A stretch of 33,275 nt of DNA from Candidatus Peribacteraceae bacterium (GTDB lineage Bacteria > Patescibacteriota > Gracilibacteria > Peribacterales > Peribacteraceae), in assembly GCA_028711345.1 (NCBI GenBank), contig JAQTSK010000014.1, positions 1 to 33,275 of the forward strand, read 5' to 3'. A program made the position numbers and the translations under genes. The notes under the pieces are model-generated. The model was not told the DNA's origin, made no database searches, and saw nothing but the letters and a program-made list of their open reading frames with translations. This document shows positions 8,595 to 16,610 of this stretch, one piece after another (position 1 is the first letter of the stretch; each line of letters begins with the position of its first letter).

Positions 8595-8948
8595 CTTTTC
8601 TCCGGAGAAGGGGATAGCAAACCGCACTCCCCTGCTCAATTCCCTGCTTTGTGCATAGTTTCTGTGACGTTTTGAACCAATTCAGCTAATCACGGTTGAT
8701 AATAATCCTCATCTGTAAGCCAAATACGGGTGAGGGGAGTGCATCATCAGCTATCAGACAACGATTTATTGATTCGGTCGATCAAAGGTTTTCCACAGTT
8801 CTGTGCATATCTTTGTCTGTGGATATCTTTTGATAATTTGTATGTTTTTATTGAAAGGATGCGCAAAACAGAGAGAGGGGAGGAGAATCCGGCTATCTGG
8901 TTAATCACGCACAATGTATCTTGTACATAATTGAAAGAGCGAAGAGCT
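8595..8948. other. 354-bp non-coding region with DnaA-box-like words and inverted repeats
   Basis: No convincing gene is present; the two track ORFs are weak and overlap each other. A 12-base perfect palindrome TTCTCCGGAGAA at 8598-8609 follows the hydrolase stop and may act as a terminator. GCACTCCCCT (8624-8633) and AGGGGAGTGC (8732-8741) are perfect inverted repeats enclosing about 100 bases. DnaA-box-like nonamers occur at 8650 (TGTGCATAG), 8789 (TTTTCCACA), 8802 (TGTGCATAT) and 8818 (TGTGGATAT), followed by an AT-rich tract to about 8857. The whole could be an origin-like or regulatory region or a structured RNA. Confidence 0.5.
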
Positions 8949-10571
8949 TCAATTCTCCATCTCAGTGATCGAGATACTGTCTTCAATGGACGGCACAGTC
9001 ATCGCCCACGGCGGCCATAACGTCACTTCAACACGGGAGACCTCGGGGAGGTTCTTGATGATCCGATAGGTTTCTGCGACCGACTTCCCTGCCGTGTTGT
9101 CCCGAATATACTTCCCGAACTTCGCTCCGCTGGGCGTGACGGGGCTGATGATGTACCGATGACTGTACGTGAGGTCGACTGTCAGCTTCACCCATAGTAA
9201 ATCATCGTTCCACGGCGGAATGACGTGCAGACCGATATTTTCCTTCACGAGTGACGCGGGGACGATCATTTTGTTTGCCGGAACACGAAGGGCGACCTCG
9301 CTTTTCAACATGTCCAAGAGCACTTGCTCGTCATACAGAATGACCGTGTAATCAATCTCCCCCTCAATGGGAATAGAGGAAACGTTCTGTCCAATGAACG
9401 ACTCACCGAGATCAAAATTGCTGAAAACGGTCTTCGTGAGTTCTTCGTACTGCAACTGAAAAAAATGGGTATTCTTAAGAAAATTCCTGCTCGTGCGATC
9501 TTCTTCCACCTGCTGCCGTACAACCATGAGGAGCTCCTGTTCCAGGCGCTGTCGGGCTCCCGGAAAGCGGGGGGCTCCCTCTATATCCTCCCTCGTCAGA
9601 ATATTCACGTAGGAGGTCTTGCCTCCGAAACCGGCACGGTCGTTTCTGGCATAAACGTACTTGCGATCCGCTTCCGGAAGCCCGATGAAATCCCACTTCA
9701 CCCCGATCGGAACATTTCCCCGCTCACCCAACACCTCACCATATTGATCCAGCGGATCCGCTACGGACAGAACCTCCTTCTTGGAATGCGCCGGAAGAAG
9801 CACATCCTGCTGCAGCCGGAACCGCATTCCCGCTTGGTTGATCAAACGCGTCCCCTGCCTGAGGGAATACGGCTCATCCGCATCGTTGATCACCGTCACA
9901 TACATCTGCGCATTCGTGCCCGTAAACTTCTTGCTGACCTGATCGTACGTCATGCTCCTGCTGATGTGGACGGTGAGCAACTCCAGAGGGAGAACATGAA
10001 CGCGATCCAATGGCACAGGCAAAACGGCTCCGGAGGACATCAGATAGACGTTGGTCGTGAAGTTCGCCGTTTCCTGATTCGGCCAGATGCGGATCTGGGC
10101 GGAAGGAAGCAAGCGCAGAAAAACGAAAATGAACGCGAGGATGCTGATGACAAAGAGCGTCCAGATGCGCACTTTCGGCAGCGTCAGCAAACCTGCGGAC
10201 TGGAGACGCGAACGGATGTCCTGCCTCCACGAAACGGGGCTGAATGCACGGATGCCGCCCGCCTCATGGGGGGATCCGGCCAAGGCGATGCGCAAATCCT
10301 TGAGTGTACGGATGACAGTCCATCCCTCCGTCGCCGCCAGCTTCGCGGCTCGGGCATCTTTCGTCGCAACGGTCAGTGACCTGTCGGAATGGAGTGCGCG
10401 TGCTTCGCGGAAGAACGTCACCAAATCCTCATCGGACAGATGCTTGAATCCTTCGGGCACGGCAATGACGATGACCGCACCCGCAATTTTCCGGACGACA
10501 CTCAGAAGAATCTTGCCGGACGACTGTTCCTGCACAATGAAGACCGTCGGTAACACTTCAGGGGTAGCCAC
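8949..10571 (-). CDS. single-pass membrane protein with baseplate-J-like domain
   Basis: 540 residues from the GTG at 10571 (VATPEVLPTV), chosen because CATACT ends six bases upstream; the track's TTG start lies upstream of that -10. The cytoplasmic N-terminal 130 residues include an alpha/beta segment (GAVIVIAVPEGFKHLSDEDL). One transmembrane helix follows (VRIWTLFVISILAFIFVFLRLL). The large outer part contains a stretch typical of the CPR proteins annotated as baseplate J-like: TVINDADEPYSLRQGTRLI, then GERGNVPIGVKWDF and KTSYVNILTREDIEGA. The role is unknown; CPR genomes commonly carry one such anchored protein and it may be part of a cell-surface or secretion apparatus. It lies downstream of pgk on the same strand but has its own promoter. 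Confidence 0.7.
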   Translation of the reverse strand: MATPEVLPTVFIVQEQSSGKILLSVVRKIAGAVIVIAVPEGFKHLSDEDLVTFFREARALHSDRSLTVATKDARAAKLAATEGWTVIRTLKDLRIALAGSPHEAGGIRAFSPVSWRQDIRSRLQSAGLLTLPKVRIWTLFVISILAFIFVFLRLLPSAQIRIWPNQETANFTTNVYLMSSGAVLPVPLDRVHVLPLELLTVHISRSMTYDQVSKKFTGTNAQMYVTVINDADEPYSLRQGTRLINQAGMRFRLQQDVLLPAHSKKEVLSVADPLDQYGEVLGERGNVPIGVKWDFIGLPEADRKYVYARNDRAGFGGKTSYVNILTREDIEGAPRFPGARQRLEQELLMVVRQQVEEDRTSRNFLKNTHFFQLQYEELTKTVFSNFDLGESFIGQNVSSIPIEGEIDYTVILYDEQVLLDMLKSEVALRVPANKMIVPASLVKENIGLHVIPPWNDDLLWVKLTVDLTYSHRYIISPVTPSGAKFGKYIRDNTAGKSVAETYRIIKNLPEVSRVEVTLWPPWAMTVPSIEDSISITEMEN

Positions 10572-10577
10572 GATGCA

Positions 10578-10583
10578 AGTATG
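10578..10583 (-). promoter_or_regulatory. -10 element of the baseplate-J-like gene
   Basis: On the minus strand CATACT (within TTGCATACT) is six bases before the GTG start. A weak GTGACT lies at -35 distance. It overlaps the edge of the inverted repeat at 10586. Confidence 0.4.
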
Positions 10584-10585
10584 CA

Positions 10586-10681
10586 AGGTCGCTGGTCGAA
10601 AGTCACCCGCTCTTTGCGAGGTTCACCACCGGCGACTGGTTTCAGGTCAACCTGCCACGAACAATGGACGACCAGTGACCT
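10586..10681. repeat. inverted repeat carrying a dispersed 29-bp word
   Basis: AGGTCGCTGGTCG (10586-10598) and CGACCAGTGACCT (10669-10681) are inverted repeats with one mismatch. Inside, 10608-10636 matches 13379-13407 at about 24 of 29 positions (core GCGAGGT...CCGGCGAC). Both copies lie next to CAGGT/CCTG-rich words, suggesting a small dispersed repeat family of the REP type. Confidence 0.65.
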
Positions 10682-11876
10682 ATTTTTCCAGAACCTTGAG
10701 CGATGCAAATTTCTTCCCTGCGACAAATTCAAGCATTGCACCGCCTCCCATACTGACAAATGTATAGGCCGAAAGCGGATACTTGTACTTCAGATGGAAA
10801 TCGATGGTATCCCCTCCTCCGACAAGGCTGACTGCTCCATTCTTCGTGGCAAGGGCAATGGCTTCGGCGATCCGCTTCGTGGCATGAGAGAAACGGTTGT
10901 ATTCGTACACGCCGAGCGGACCGTTCCACACGATCATTTTGGATGCCGCAATCATGTCGCAGTATCGCTTGACCGTGACTGTGCCGATATCGAAGATCGA
11001 CATGTCCCCCACCACATTTTCAACCGGAAGATCCAGCTTCGCAGCTTTCTCATCCAGCGCGGAGGCGACAACGACATCTCGCGGAATGATAATCTTGGCG
11101 GCACCGTCTCCTTCGCTTGCGAGCATGAGATTCTGCGCAAGCTCGAGCCCCGATTCATCATACTTGGAGGTTCCGACATCAAAACCGCGAGCGGCGATCA
11201 ATGTGTTGGCGATACAGCCGCCGACCAATATGTTGTCCCCTTTCTTCAGAAATCTCTCCATCACCGGAACCTTCGTTTCCATTTTCGCGCCGGATACGAT
11301 GAGGGTGAGCGGTCTCGGAGGATCTCGCAATACCATCGACAGATACTTGACCTCTTCAGCCAGATTGAAGCCCATGAAAGCGGGAACGATGGCCGGCAAT
11401 GCCACCATGCTGGCGTGGACACGATGGCAGTTAGTGAAAGCGTCATTCACGTAGATATTACCGAGCTTTGAGAGGGCTTTGGCGAACACTTCATCGTTCT
11501 TTTTTTCCTCCGGATGAAAGCGTAGATTCTCAAGGAGAACCACTTCGCCGGGTTTCGCGGCCTTCACGGCTTTCTCCGCTGCCGGACCGACGCAATCTGC
11601 TGCGAAATGAACGGTGGTCTTGAGCAGCTTCTCCAGTATGGGCACAAGCGGTTTCTGCGAGAACGCGGGATCCGGCTTATCCTTGGGACGACCCTGATGT
11701 GCGAGAAGAATGAGAACGGCACCTTGATCCAGAATGTACCGCATGGTCTTCTCGACTGCCTCGATCCGCGTCGTATCGCTTACGTTTCCGTCTTCCATGG
11801 GAACATCGAATCCGGCGCGCATCATTACGTGCTTCCCTTTCAACTTTGCTTGATCGAGTGTGCGGTAGGTGGTCAT
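10680..11876 (-). CDS. pgk: phosphoglycerate kinase
   Basis: A 398-residue glycolytic enzyme that transfers phosphate between 1,3-bisphosphoglycerate and ADP. Visible motifs are MRAGFDVPMEDGNVSDTTRI near the N-terminus, LLAHQGRPK, LLENLRFHPEEKKND, the hinge NDAFTNCHRVHASM, and the nucleotide-binding VIVWNGPLGVYEY and SLVGGGDTIDF. The usual STGGGA near the C-terminus reads SMGGGA. Start is the ATG at 11876 (MTTYRTLDQ); the track's 33-residue extension precedes the promoter and looks non-coding. A -10 TAGACT ends seven bases before the ATG. Confidence 0.95.
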   Translation of the reverse strand: MTTYRTLDQAKLKGKHVMMRAGFDVPMEDGNVSDTTRIEAVEKTMRYILDQGAVLILLAHQGRPKDKPDPAFSQKPLVPILEKLLKTTVHFAADCVGPAAEKAVKAAKPGEVVLLENLRFHPEEKKNDEVFAKALSKLGNIYVNDAFTNCHRVHASMVALPAIVPAFMGFNLAEEVKYLSMVLRDPPRPLTLIVSGAKMETKVPVMERFLKKGDNILVGGCIANTLIAARGFDVGTSKYDESGLELAQNLMLASEGDGAAKIIIPRDVVVASALDEKAAKLDLPVENVVGDMSIFDIGTVTVKRYCDMIAASKMIVWNGPLGVYEYNRFSHATKRIAEAIALATKNGAVSLVGGGDTIDFHLKYKYPLSAYTFVSMGGGAMLEFVAGKKFASLKVLEK

Positions 11877-11883
11877 GGCAGTA

Positions 11884-11911
11884 AGTCTAAATGGTTGAAA
11901 GAAAAGAGCAA
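11884..11911 (-). promoter_or_regulatory. pgk promoter
   Basis: On the minus strand TTGCTC, a 16-base spacer and TAGACT, then seven bases to the ATG at 11876. It is consistent with a leaderless pgk transcript. Confidence 0.5.
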
Positions 11912-11987
11912 GAATTCCCGAGGGCATACGTGTGTACAAGAAAAGAAGAAAGAGGACATAATTTATACCTTTCAAACACCTACCCCA

Positions 11988-12350
11988 TCAAAACCACATT
12001 GTAAGTATCCGCATCCTCACTGCCTCATCATTCCAATCCCCCATCCAATATCCGCAAATCACTCCACCGTTATTCACAACGATATCCACACTCCCCTCCC
12101 CTTTCGCCGAGGCATCCAGTCGATCCAGGAGAGGAACAATAATTTTTTGCAGTGCCGGTACCACGAGGTATCCGCGCCTGCCAAGATGGAACATCTCCGC
12201 AAGCCGGAGCTCCAGATCGGCAATCGTTGAAGCTTTGTAACAATCAAAGAACGCATCGATCCCCTTCTCTAAAAACAGCGCATTCCACCGCTTTCTCTCC
12301 CCCGCGATACAGCGAGGTCCCAGTAACCCGCAGACAGACCGATGCGCCAT
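11988..12350 (-). CDS. truncated AroE-like protein (shikimate-binding domain only)
   Basis: About 120 residues resembling the N-terminal substrate domain of shikimate dehydrogenase and nothing more. The order of segments matches AroE: a helix NALFLEKGIDAFF (usual form HNAAFKELGLDAVY), then LGRRGYLVVPALQK in the place of the GxNVTIPHK strand, VPLLDRLDASAKGEGSVDIVVN in place of the D-x-A-x-x-I-G-A-V-N-T region, and GVICGYWMGD where GxNTDG is expected. The NAD(P)-binding half is absent and stops come soon after. The SxS and NTD motifs are lost, while a Lys and an Asp remain. It is either a decayed remnant or a repurposed domain. TAGGAT lies seven bases before the ATG at 12350, and a healthy promoter argues against simple decay. 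A full aroE may lie elsewhere. Confidence 0.6.
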   Translation of the reverse strand: MAHRSVCGLLGPRCIAGERKRWNALFLEKGIDAFFDCYKASTIADLELRLAEMFHLGRRGYLVVPALQKIIVPLLDRLDASAKGEGSVDIVVNNGGVICGYWMGDWNDEAVRMRILTMWF

Positions 12351-12353
12351 CGG

Positions 12354-12363
12354 TACAATCCTA
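12354..12363. promoter_or_regulatory. overlapping divergent -10 elements
   Basis: TACAAT (12354-12359, plus strand) is eight bases before the ATG at 12368. TAGGAT (complement of 12358-12363) is seven bases before the minus-strand ATG at 12350. The two -10 boxes physically overlap, so the two genes cannot be transcribed from here at the same moment. Confidence 0.5.
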
Positions 12364-12367
12364 CGCA

Positions 12368-13417
12368 ATGGTCACCCAAGTTGCCATCGTGTTCCTCGCC
12401 ACCGCCGTGATGTACGCCGTATCACTCCGGCTCTTTCCGATACTCGGACTGATGGACTTCCCCGAGAGATACGGACTCAAACGTGCACGACTCCCCTACC
12501 CCGCCGGCATCGTCGCGATCATCGCATTTCTCGGAGCATTCATCCTCACGACCGACATCGGCCGGAAAGAGATTGGGCTGATCGCAGCCGTAGTACTCCT
12601 GGGAACCGTATGCTTCTTCGATGACCGCACTCCCCTCCCCTCTTCCGTCCGATTGACGATCCAGGCACTCTGCGCAGTGATCGTATTTTTGACAGGATCG
12701 CAAATTTATACGATCACCAATCCGCTGGGCGGAATCATCAAACTCGATTCCATCATTCTCACCGTACAGGCGATCGGACCGATTCCGGTATTGAGCGGCG
12801 TCTTCACGCTGGTCTGGCTCCTCTTCACCATCAACGCGCTCAACTGGCTGGACGGCATCACCGGACAGGTGAGTGCTCTATCCACCGTCGGCTTTCTGAT
12901 GCTCGGGTGCTTGGCGTATTTCCGCAACGGCGAGATCCAAACCGCACAAATTGCTTTTACGCTTTCCGCCATAGCCGGTGCCGGTATCCTCTTCGATTTT
13001 CCTCCGGGGAAAATGCTGATCGGTGATGCCGGATCGATGTTCTTCGGCCTGATGCTCGGCCTCCTCGGCATCTTCAGCGGAGGAAAAGTCGCGACGGTCT
13101 TCCTCGCGCTCGGCATCCCCCTGCTGGACGCGGTCTTCGTCATCATCCGCCGCATCAGTCAGGGAAAATCCCCGTTCCGCGGCGGCAGAGATCACCTCCA
13201 CCACCTCCTCCTCGCCCGCGGGTGGAGCCCGAGACAGGTGATTCTGCTGATGACCGGAGCCGGCACCGCATTCGGCGTAGCCGCACTGTTCCTCTCAACG
13301 GGGGGAAAAGCTGCGTTGGGAATCGTCCTGATCCTTCTCATGCTTCTTCTCTACATCCAAACCAGAAACCTGAAACCCCGCCCTTGGCGAGGTCCGCCTC
13401 CGGCGACAGAAACCTGA
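12368..13417 (+). CDS. WecA/TagO-family polyprenyl-phosphate sugar-1-phosphate transferase
   Basis: A 349-residue integral membrane enzyme with about ten hydrophobic segments. It carries the hallmarks of the glycosyltransferase-4/MraY superfamily: an Asp pair in VCFFDDR, NALNWLDGITG (usual NxxNxxDGIDG), GDAGSMFFG, and a GGRDHLHHLLLARG loop whose HLHH places it with WecA/TagO rather than MraY. It likely transfers N-acetylhexosamine-1-phosphate to undecaprenyl phosphate to start a surface polysaccharide. A flippase-like gene lies 5 kb away. The last 18 codons run into a dispersed repeat (NLKPRPWRGPPPATET), so the C-terminus is probably repeat-derived. It may be leaderless (TACAAT eight bases upstream). 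Confidence 0.88.
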   Translation: MVTQVAIVFLATAVMYAVSLRLFPILGLMDFPERYGLKRARLPYPAGIVAIIAFLGAFILTTDIGRKEIGLIAAVVLLGTVCFFDDRTPLPSSVRLTIQALCAVIVFLTGSQIYTITNPLGGIIKLDSIILTVQAIGPIPVLSGVFTLVWLLFTINALNWLDGITGQVSALSTVGFLMLGCLAYFRNGEIQTAQIAFTLSAIAGAGILFDFPPGKMLIGDAGSMFFGLMLGLLGIFSGGKVATVFLALGIPLLDAVFVIIRRISQGKSPFRGGRDHLHHLLLARGWSPRQVILLMTGAGTAFGVAALFLSTGGKAALGIVLILLMLLLYIQTRNLKPRPWRGPPPATET

Positions 13418-13424
13418 AACCTGC
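13361..13424. repeat. dispersed 29-bp word flanked by AGAAACCTGAAACC direct repeats
   Basis: CAGAAACCTGAAACC occurs at about 13363 and again at about 13408, flanking the 29-bp word 13379-13407 shared with 10608-10636. The repeat overlaps the end of the WecA-like gene and fills the gap to the convergent M23 gene. Confidence 0.65.
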
Positions 13425-13427
13425 GCC

Positions 13428-14897
13428 TCAGCGCTCATACACCATTGGCGCGCTCGTCGTGTTGAATGCTCCCCGTGTCGCCAGAATGATCGTCTTCGTG
13501 CCGCGGGAGAGGACGTTGACCGTCGCAACACCGTTGACGAAGTCCGAAGCAGACAATTCCGCCGGACGGATCTCCGCCTGTCCGAAATCGGTAATCAGAT
13601 AGATGCGGCCGCTGAATGATGGGGTTTTCACAAGATTACCATTGCGATCGAGTGCTGAAATCTTCACCTTCTGCCACGTGCGGCTCAGCGTTCCGGAATG
13701 ATCGATCCGGATGTGATCCACATCAGAACTGATGCCGCCGGATGGAACGGGGGCGATGGCGTCCACCTGTGCCGTTTGAACGGTGGAAGCCGTGGAAACG
13801 ACGGAGGGAGGGGCAGCGGAAGCGACGACGGCCGCCGGCTGCCGCGAAGCACTGCGTAACGTCGACCGGGACTGTGCCTGCGCCAACCGAAGAGCCCGCC
13901 TCGCAGCAATGCTCTCCGAGAGGCTGAGCGGCGTATTCGTGAGAGACGCGATGGTTGTCGTGGTTGTCGTCTTCGTGATGACGGGAACGGAAGAGGCCTT
14001 GAAGTTCTCAAATCGTTGCACCAGCAGGAGAGGGCTCACAGTGTACTTATCCCCCTGACTCTGATTCAGTCCGGAGTCGATCGCAGCATTGAATGACAAA
14101 CGCGCAGCGTTCATATCGGCAGTATTGAACGGCCAGTACGGATGGAACGGCGCATCGTCGCGGTCGATCTGGAAATGCAAATGCGGACCGCTGGCCAGCC
14201 CGGTCTGCCCCGACGTGGCGATCGATTGCCCCATATGCACCGTCTCCCCCTGCGTCACGAGAATGGTATCCAGGTGAGCGTAGATCGAGTAAATGGTTAT
14301 AGTCTGACCCGCATGATCCGGATCCGGTACATTGGGGTGACGGATGACGACATGGTGACCGTAGCCGCTCGAGATCATCGCTTCGGTCTCGACGACACCG
14401 TTTGCGATACTGACGACCGGCGTCCCGACAGGCACACGGATATCGACGCCCGGATGGCTGCCGCTGTGATCCTGTCCGGTCGCGTAACTGCCCATGTGGC
14501 CGATGGAGTAGACGAGATTCAGGAGACCTGCGCCTTCCGACGTGCGATGTAATGCGGAAGGATCATACGTCGGAAGAGGAATCAGGACGCTTGCGGGAAC
14601 CTGACGGAACGTATGATCCGGCGAGGAACCTCCCCCGTACGACGACCACGCGCCATAGTCCGGCACACGCTCGATGGGCATGACCATCCCGACGAACGGG
14701 ATCAGCGCATCATTCTCCTTGCCGAGTACTGTCTTCCAGAACGCATACCAACCGTGCTGGCCGACCATGTTCCCTGCAACGAAGGCGATCAGAGACAACG
14801 ACGCTATAAGGAAAGACATCTTCTGCTTCGCGATCTCGAATGCGCGAGGCTTCCGAAGTCTGTAGATCGTCCGAATGCGGAATCCAAGTCGTTTCAT
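13428..14897 (-). CDS. M23-family metallopeptidase, membrane-anchored
   Basis: A 489-residue protein. A basic N-terminus and one hydrophobic helix (MSFLIASLSLIAFVAGNMVG, about 27-46) anchor it to the membrane, with the rest outside. The lysostaphin-type zinc peptidase domain (about 150-280) has HPGVDIRVPVGTPV with the first His and Asp ligands, GYGHHVVIRHP, YAHLDTILVTQGETV and the closing GPHLHFQ motif (HxH), so it looks catalytically intact and should cut peptidoglycan cross-links. A low-complexity Ser/Thr/Ala linker precedes a C-terminal beta-rich, Ig-like domain ending FNTTSAPMVYER. Expected role: cell-wall remodelling or division. It is convergent with the WecA-like gene. Confidence 0.9.
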   Translation of the reverse strand: MKRLGFRIRTIYRLRKPRAFEIAKQKMSFLIASLSLIAFVAGNMVGQHGWYAFWKTVLGKENDALIPFVGMVMPIERVPDYGAWSSYGGGSSPDHTFRQVPASVLIPLPTYDPSALHRTSEGAGLLNLVYSIGHMGSYATGQDHSGSHPGVDIRVPVGTPVVSIANGVVETEAMISSGYGHHVVIRHPNVPDPDHAGQTITIYSIYAHLDTILVTQGETVHMGQSIATSGQTGLASGPHLHFQIDRDDAPFHPYWPFNTADMNAARLSFNAAIDSGLNQSQGDKYTVSPLLLVQRFENFKASSVPVITKTTTTTTIASLTNTPLSLSESIAARRALRLAQAQSRSTLRSASRQPAAVVASAAPPSVVSTASTVQTAQVDAIAPVPSGGISSDVDHIRIDHSGTLSRTWQKVKISALDRNGNLVKTPSFSGRIYLITDFGQAEIRPAELSASDFVNGVATVNVLSRGTKTIILATRGAFNTTSAPMVYER

Positions 14898-14958
14898 AGG
14901 AATTTCGGCGTGATAGAGTGGGTATGGATTTCGACCGTTACTTGCATATTGTATTACA

Positions 14959-14964
14959 TATTAT
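14959..14964 (+). promoter_or_regulatory. -10 element of the tsaE-HD gene
   Basis: TATTAT ends five bases before the ATG at 14970. The track's upstream start (14613) runs antisense through the M23 gene and is rejected. Confidence 0.4.
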
Positions 14965-14969
14965 CTTTT

Positions 14970-15977
14970 ATGTCAATAGTTGACCGCTGCACTCTTCGGG
15001 CTGATAACGTCGATGAGATGCGGAAAATCGGCCAATCCTTGGCTAGAACAATCTACGTGCAACCCGTGACGATCCTGCTGAGCGGCGAACTGGGTGCAGG
15101 GAAGACGACATTCGTACAGGGATTGGCGCGGGGACTGGGCGTCCTCGGATCGGTGGTGAGTCCCACGTTCGCGCTGGAGCAACGGTACGGAGACATTCTT
15201 TGTCACATCGATCTCTACCGGCTGACCTCTCCTGCACAGGCGCACGACGTATTGGCGCACTCGCACGACTTCCCCGGCATCCGCATCATCGAATGGCCGG
15301 AGCGAACAACGGAATCCATCGATGCCGGCATCTGCATCAAGATCGAAGAAACGGCTCGATCATCGAGAGAGATTCAATGCACCTTTCAAGACATCGCCAT
15401 TCCTTCCGAAAAGGAAATCACACAGTGGATGGATGAGGTGATGCTGCCGGAGAATGTCCGGCTCCACACGCGTGCAGTTGCCGGAGTCTCCGATGTCATT
15501 GCTCAAGAACTGATCTCACAAGGAAGGATCGTACGACCCCGAGCGCTCCATGCGGCGGCACTGGGACACGACCTCCTGCGATTTCTCAATTTTCGCGCCA
15601 CTGTCGCGGGAGAGCCAATGGCAACTGACGAGCAACTCACGGTCTGGGAACGTTTCCGGAAGAACATGCCGGCAAGACATGAGGATGCGGCGGAGCAATT
15701 CTATGCAATGCGGAGATATCCGGAAACCGGCTCCATCATAGCCACACATCAGGGAAAGCCGGAAGAAATGGATATTGAAAAGAGAACGATTGAACAACTC
15801 GCTTTGGCATATGCGGACAAGAGGATTATGTTCGATACGCGCATCCGTCTCGACGAGAGATTTGCATACCTGAAGAAACGTTACGGATCTGGAAACGGGA
15901 AACAGGACTACGAAGAGCGCGAAACTGCAATGGAGCATGTAGAGAAATGGCTCTTTCCCGACGGAACGCCATTCTAA
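14970..15977 (+). CDS. tsaE: TsaE fused to an HD-domain protein
   Basis: A 335-residue two-domain protein. Residues 1-150 are TsaE (YjeE), the ATPase of the tRNA t6A37 threonylcarbamoyl-transfer complex: Walker A GELGAGKTT (39-47), SPTF (about 64-67), HIDLYRL and EWPER, all canonical. Residues from about 160 form a second domain with H at LHTRAV (about 166), a GHD motif in AAALGHDLLRF (about 199-201) and a downstream LALAYADKRI stretch, which together look like an HD phosphohydrolase domain; Asp in YADKR would be the last metal ligand. TsaE is normally a stand-alone protein of about 150 residues, so this is an unusual fusion. No tsaB or tsaD is adjacent. The reading frame is continuous through the junction. 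Confidence 0.85.
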   Translation: MSIVDRCTLRADNVDEMRKIGQSLARTIYVQPVTILLSGELGAGKTTFVQGLARGLGVLGSVVSPTFALEQRYGDILCHIDLYRLTSPAQAHDVLAHSHDFPGIRIIEWPERTTESIDAGICIKIEETARSSREIQCTFQDIAIPSEKEITQWMDEVMLPENVRLHTRAVAGVSDVIAQELISQGRIVRPRALHAAALGHDLLRFLNFRATVAGEPMATDEQLTVWERFRKNMPARHEDAAEQFYAMRRYPETGSIIATHQGKPEEMDIEKRTIEQLALAYADKRIMFDTRIRLDERFAYLKKRYGSGNGKQDYEERETAMEHVEKWLFPDGTPF

Positions 15978-16610
15978 TCACAGTGCCGGAATGAGCTCGT
16001 GCGCCAGAATATCGAGCAATGTGATTTCGCGTCCATGGAAAAGCAAGACGGACAGAGCGAGCAGCATCAAACAGAGATACGACACCTTCAGAGACCAATG
16101 CTGGATTCTTGTGAGAGGAACCTGAAGATTCGGATGGATGGAGTGAAGGTATGATTGGAGATTGAACAGAACGCAGGCCAGGTTCTCGAGTATGCGGACT
16201 TTCGGAACGATCGTCCCGAAGGCACGGAGAATCGTCATCTCCGAACGCAGAAGTCCGCTGAGAGCCGTCATGAAGTAGGCATGACTGAGGTAGATGCCCA
16301 CAGTGAGCGAGAAGAGGAAGAGCGCGATATCAACGATGCTCTCGAGTAGCATCCCCTTGAAGGTCATCCGTAAGTTGAAATGATGGACGTCGCGATACTT
16401 CACGAAGTCGAGCGCCATGTGAGCGATAATGAGCAGCAGGAAAAATCCGAGGTTGAAAAGCGCTGCGGCGAGAACCGTACAGACGAGGAACGTGGCATGG
16501 AATGCGGGCACATCATCATGTTGATGCGCGAAGATCCGGAAACGGTGTAACACAGTATGCATATGAATTTTGATATATTCTAACACCTTTTGAGCTTGTT
16601 TGCAAATCAC
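15978..16610 (-). CDS. hypothetical four-helix membrane protein
   Basis: An unrecognised protein of up to 210 residues with hydrophobic segments FLVCTVLAAALFNLGFFLLLIIAHMAL, SIVDIALFLFSLTVGIYLSHAYF and LCLMLLALSVLLF, and a conserved-looking RRFRIFAHQHDDVP / DFVKYRDVHHFN pair of His-rich loops. The GTG at 16610 overlaps the rarA stop (GTGA), suggesting coupling. An alternative start is the ATG at 16562 (MHTVLHRF), which has TATATC nine bases upstream. Both are plausible. Function unknown; the His/Asp-rich loops could bind metal, which is inference only. The gene is convergent with tsaE-HD and the two stop codons are directly adjacent. Confidence 0.6.
   Translation of the reverse strand: MICKQAQKVLEYIKIHMHTVLHRFRIFAHQHDDVPAFHATFLVCTVLAAALFNLGFFLLLIIAHMALDFVKYRDVHHFNLRMTFKGMLLESIVDIALFLFSLTVGIYLSHAYFMTALSGLLRSEMTILRAFGTIVPKVRILENLACVLFNLQSYLHSIHPNLQVPLTRIQHWSLKVSYLCLMLLALSVLLFHGREITLLDILAHELIPAL

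Noticed and set aside
8730-8986. Small ORFs on both strands in the 8.6-8.95 kb gap
   Set aside because: They overlap one another, lack motifs and lie in a region better explained by DnaA-box-like words and inverted repeats.
9324-10379. 351-residue plus-strand ORF
   Set aside because: It runs antisense to the baseplate-J-like gene, is rich in Arg/His as shadow frames usually are, and has no recognisable motif.
13428-14897. Phage lysin origin for the M23 gene
   Set aside because: It has a membrane anchor and Ig-like tail and no phage genes nearby; a cellular envelope enzyme fits better.
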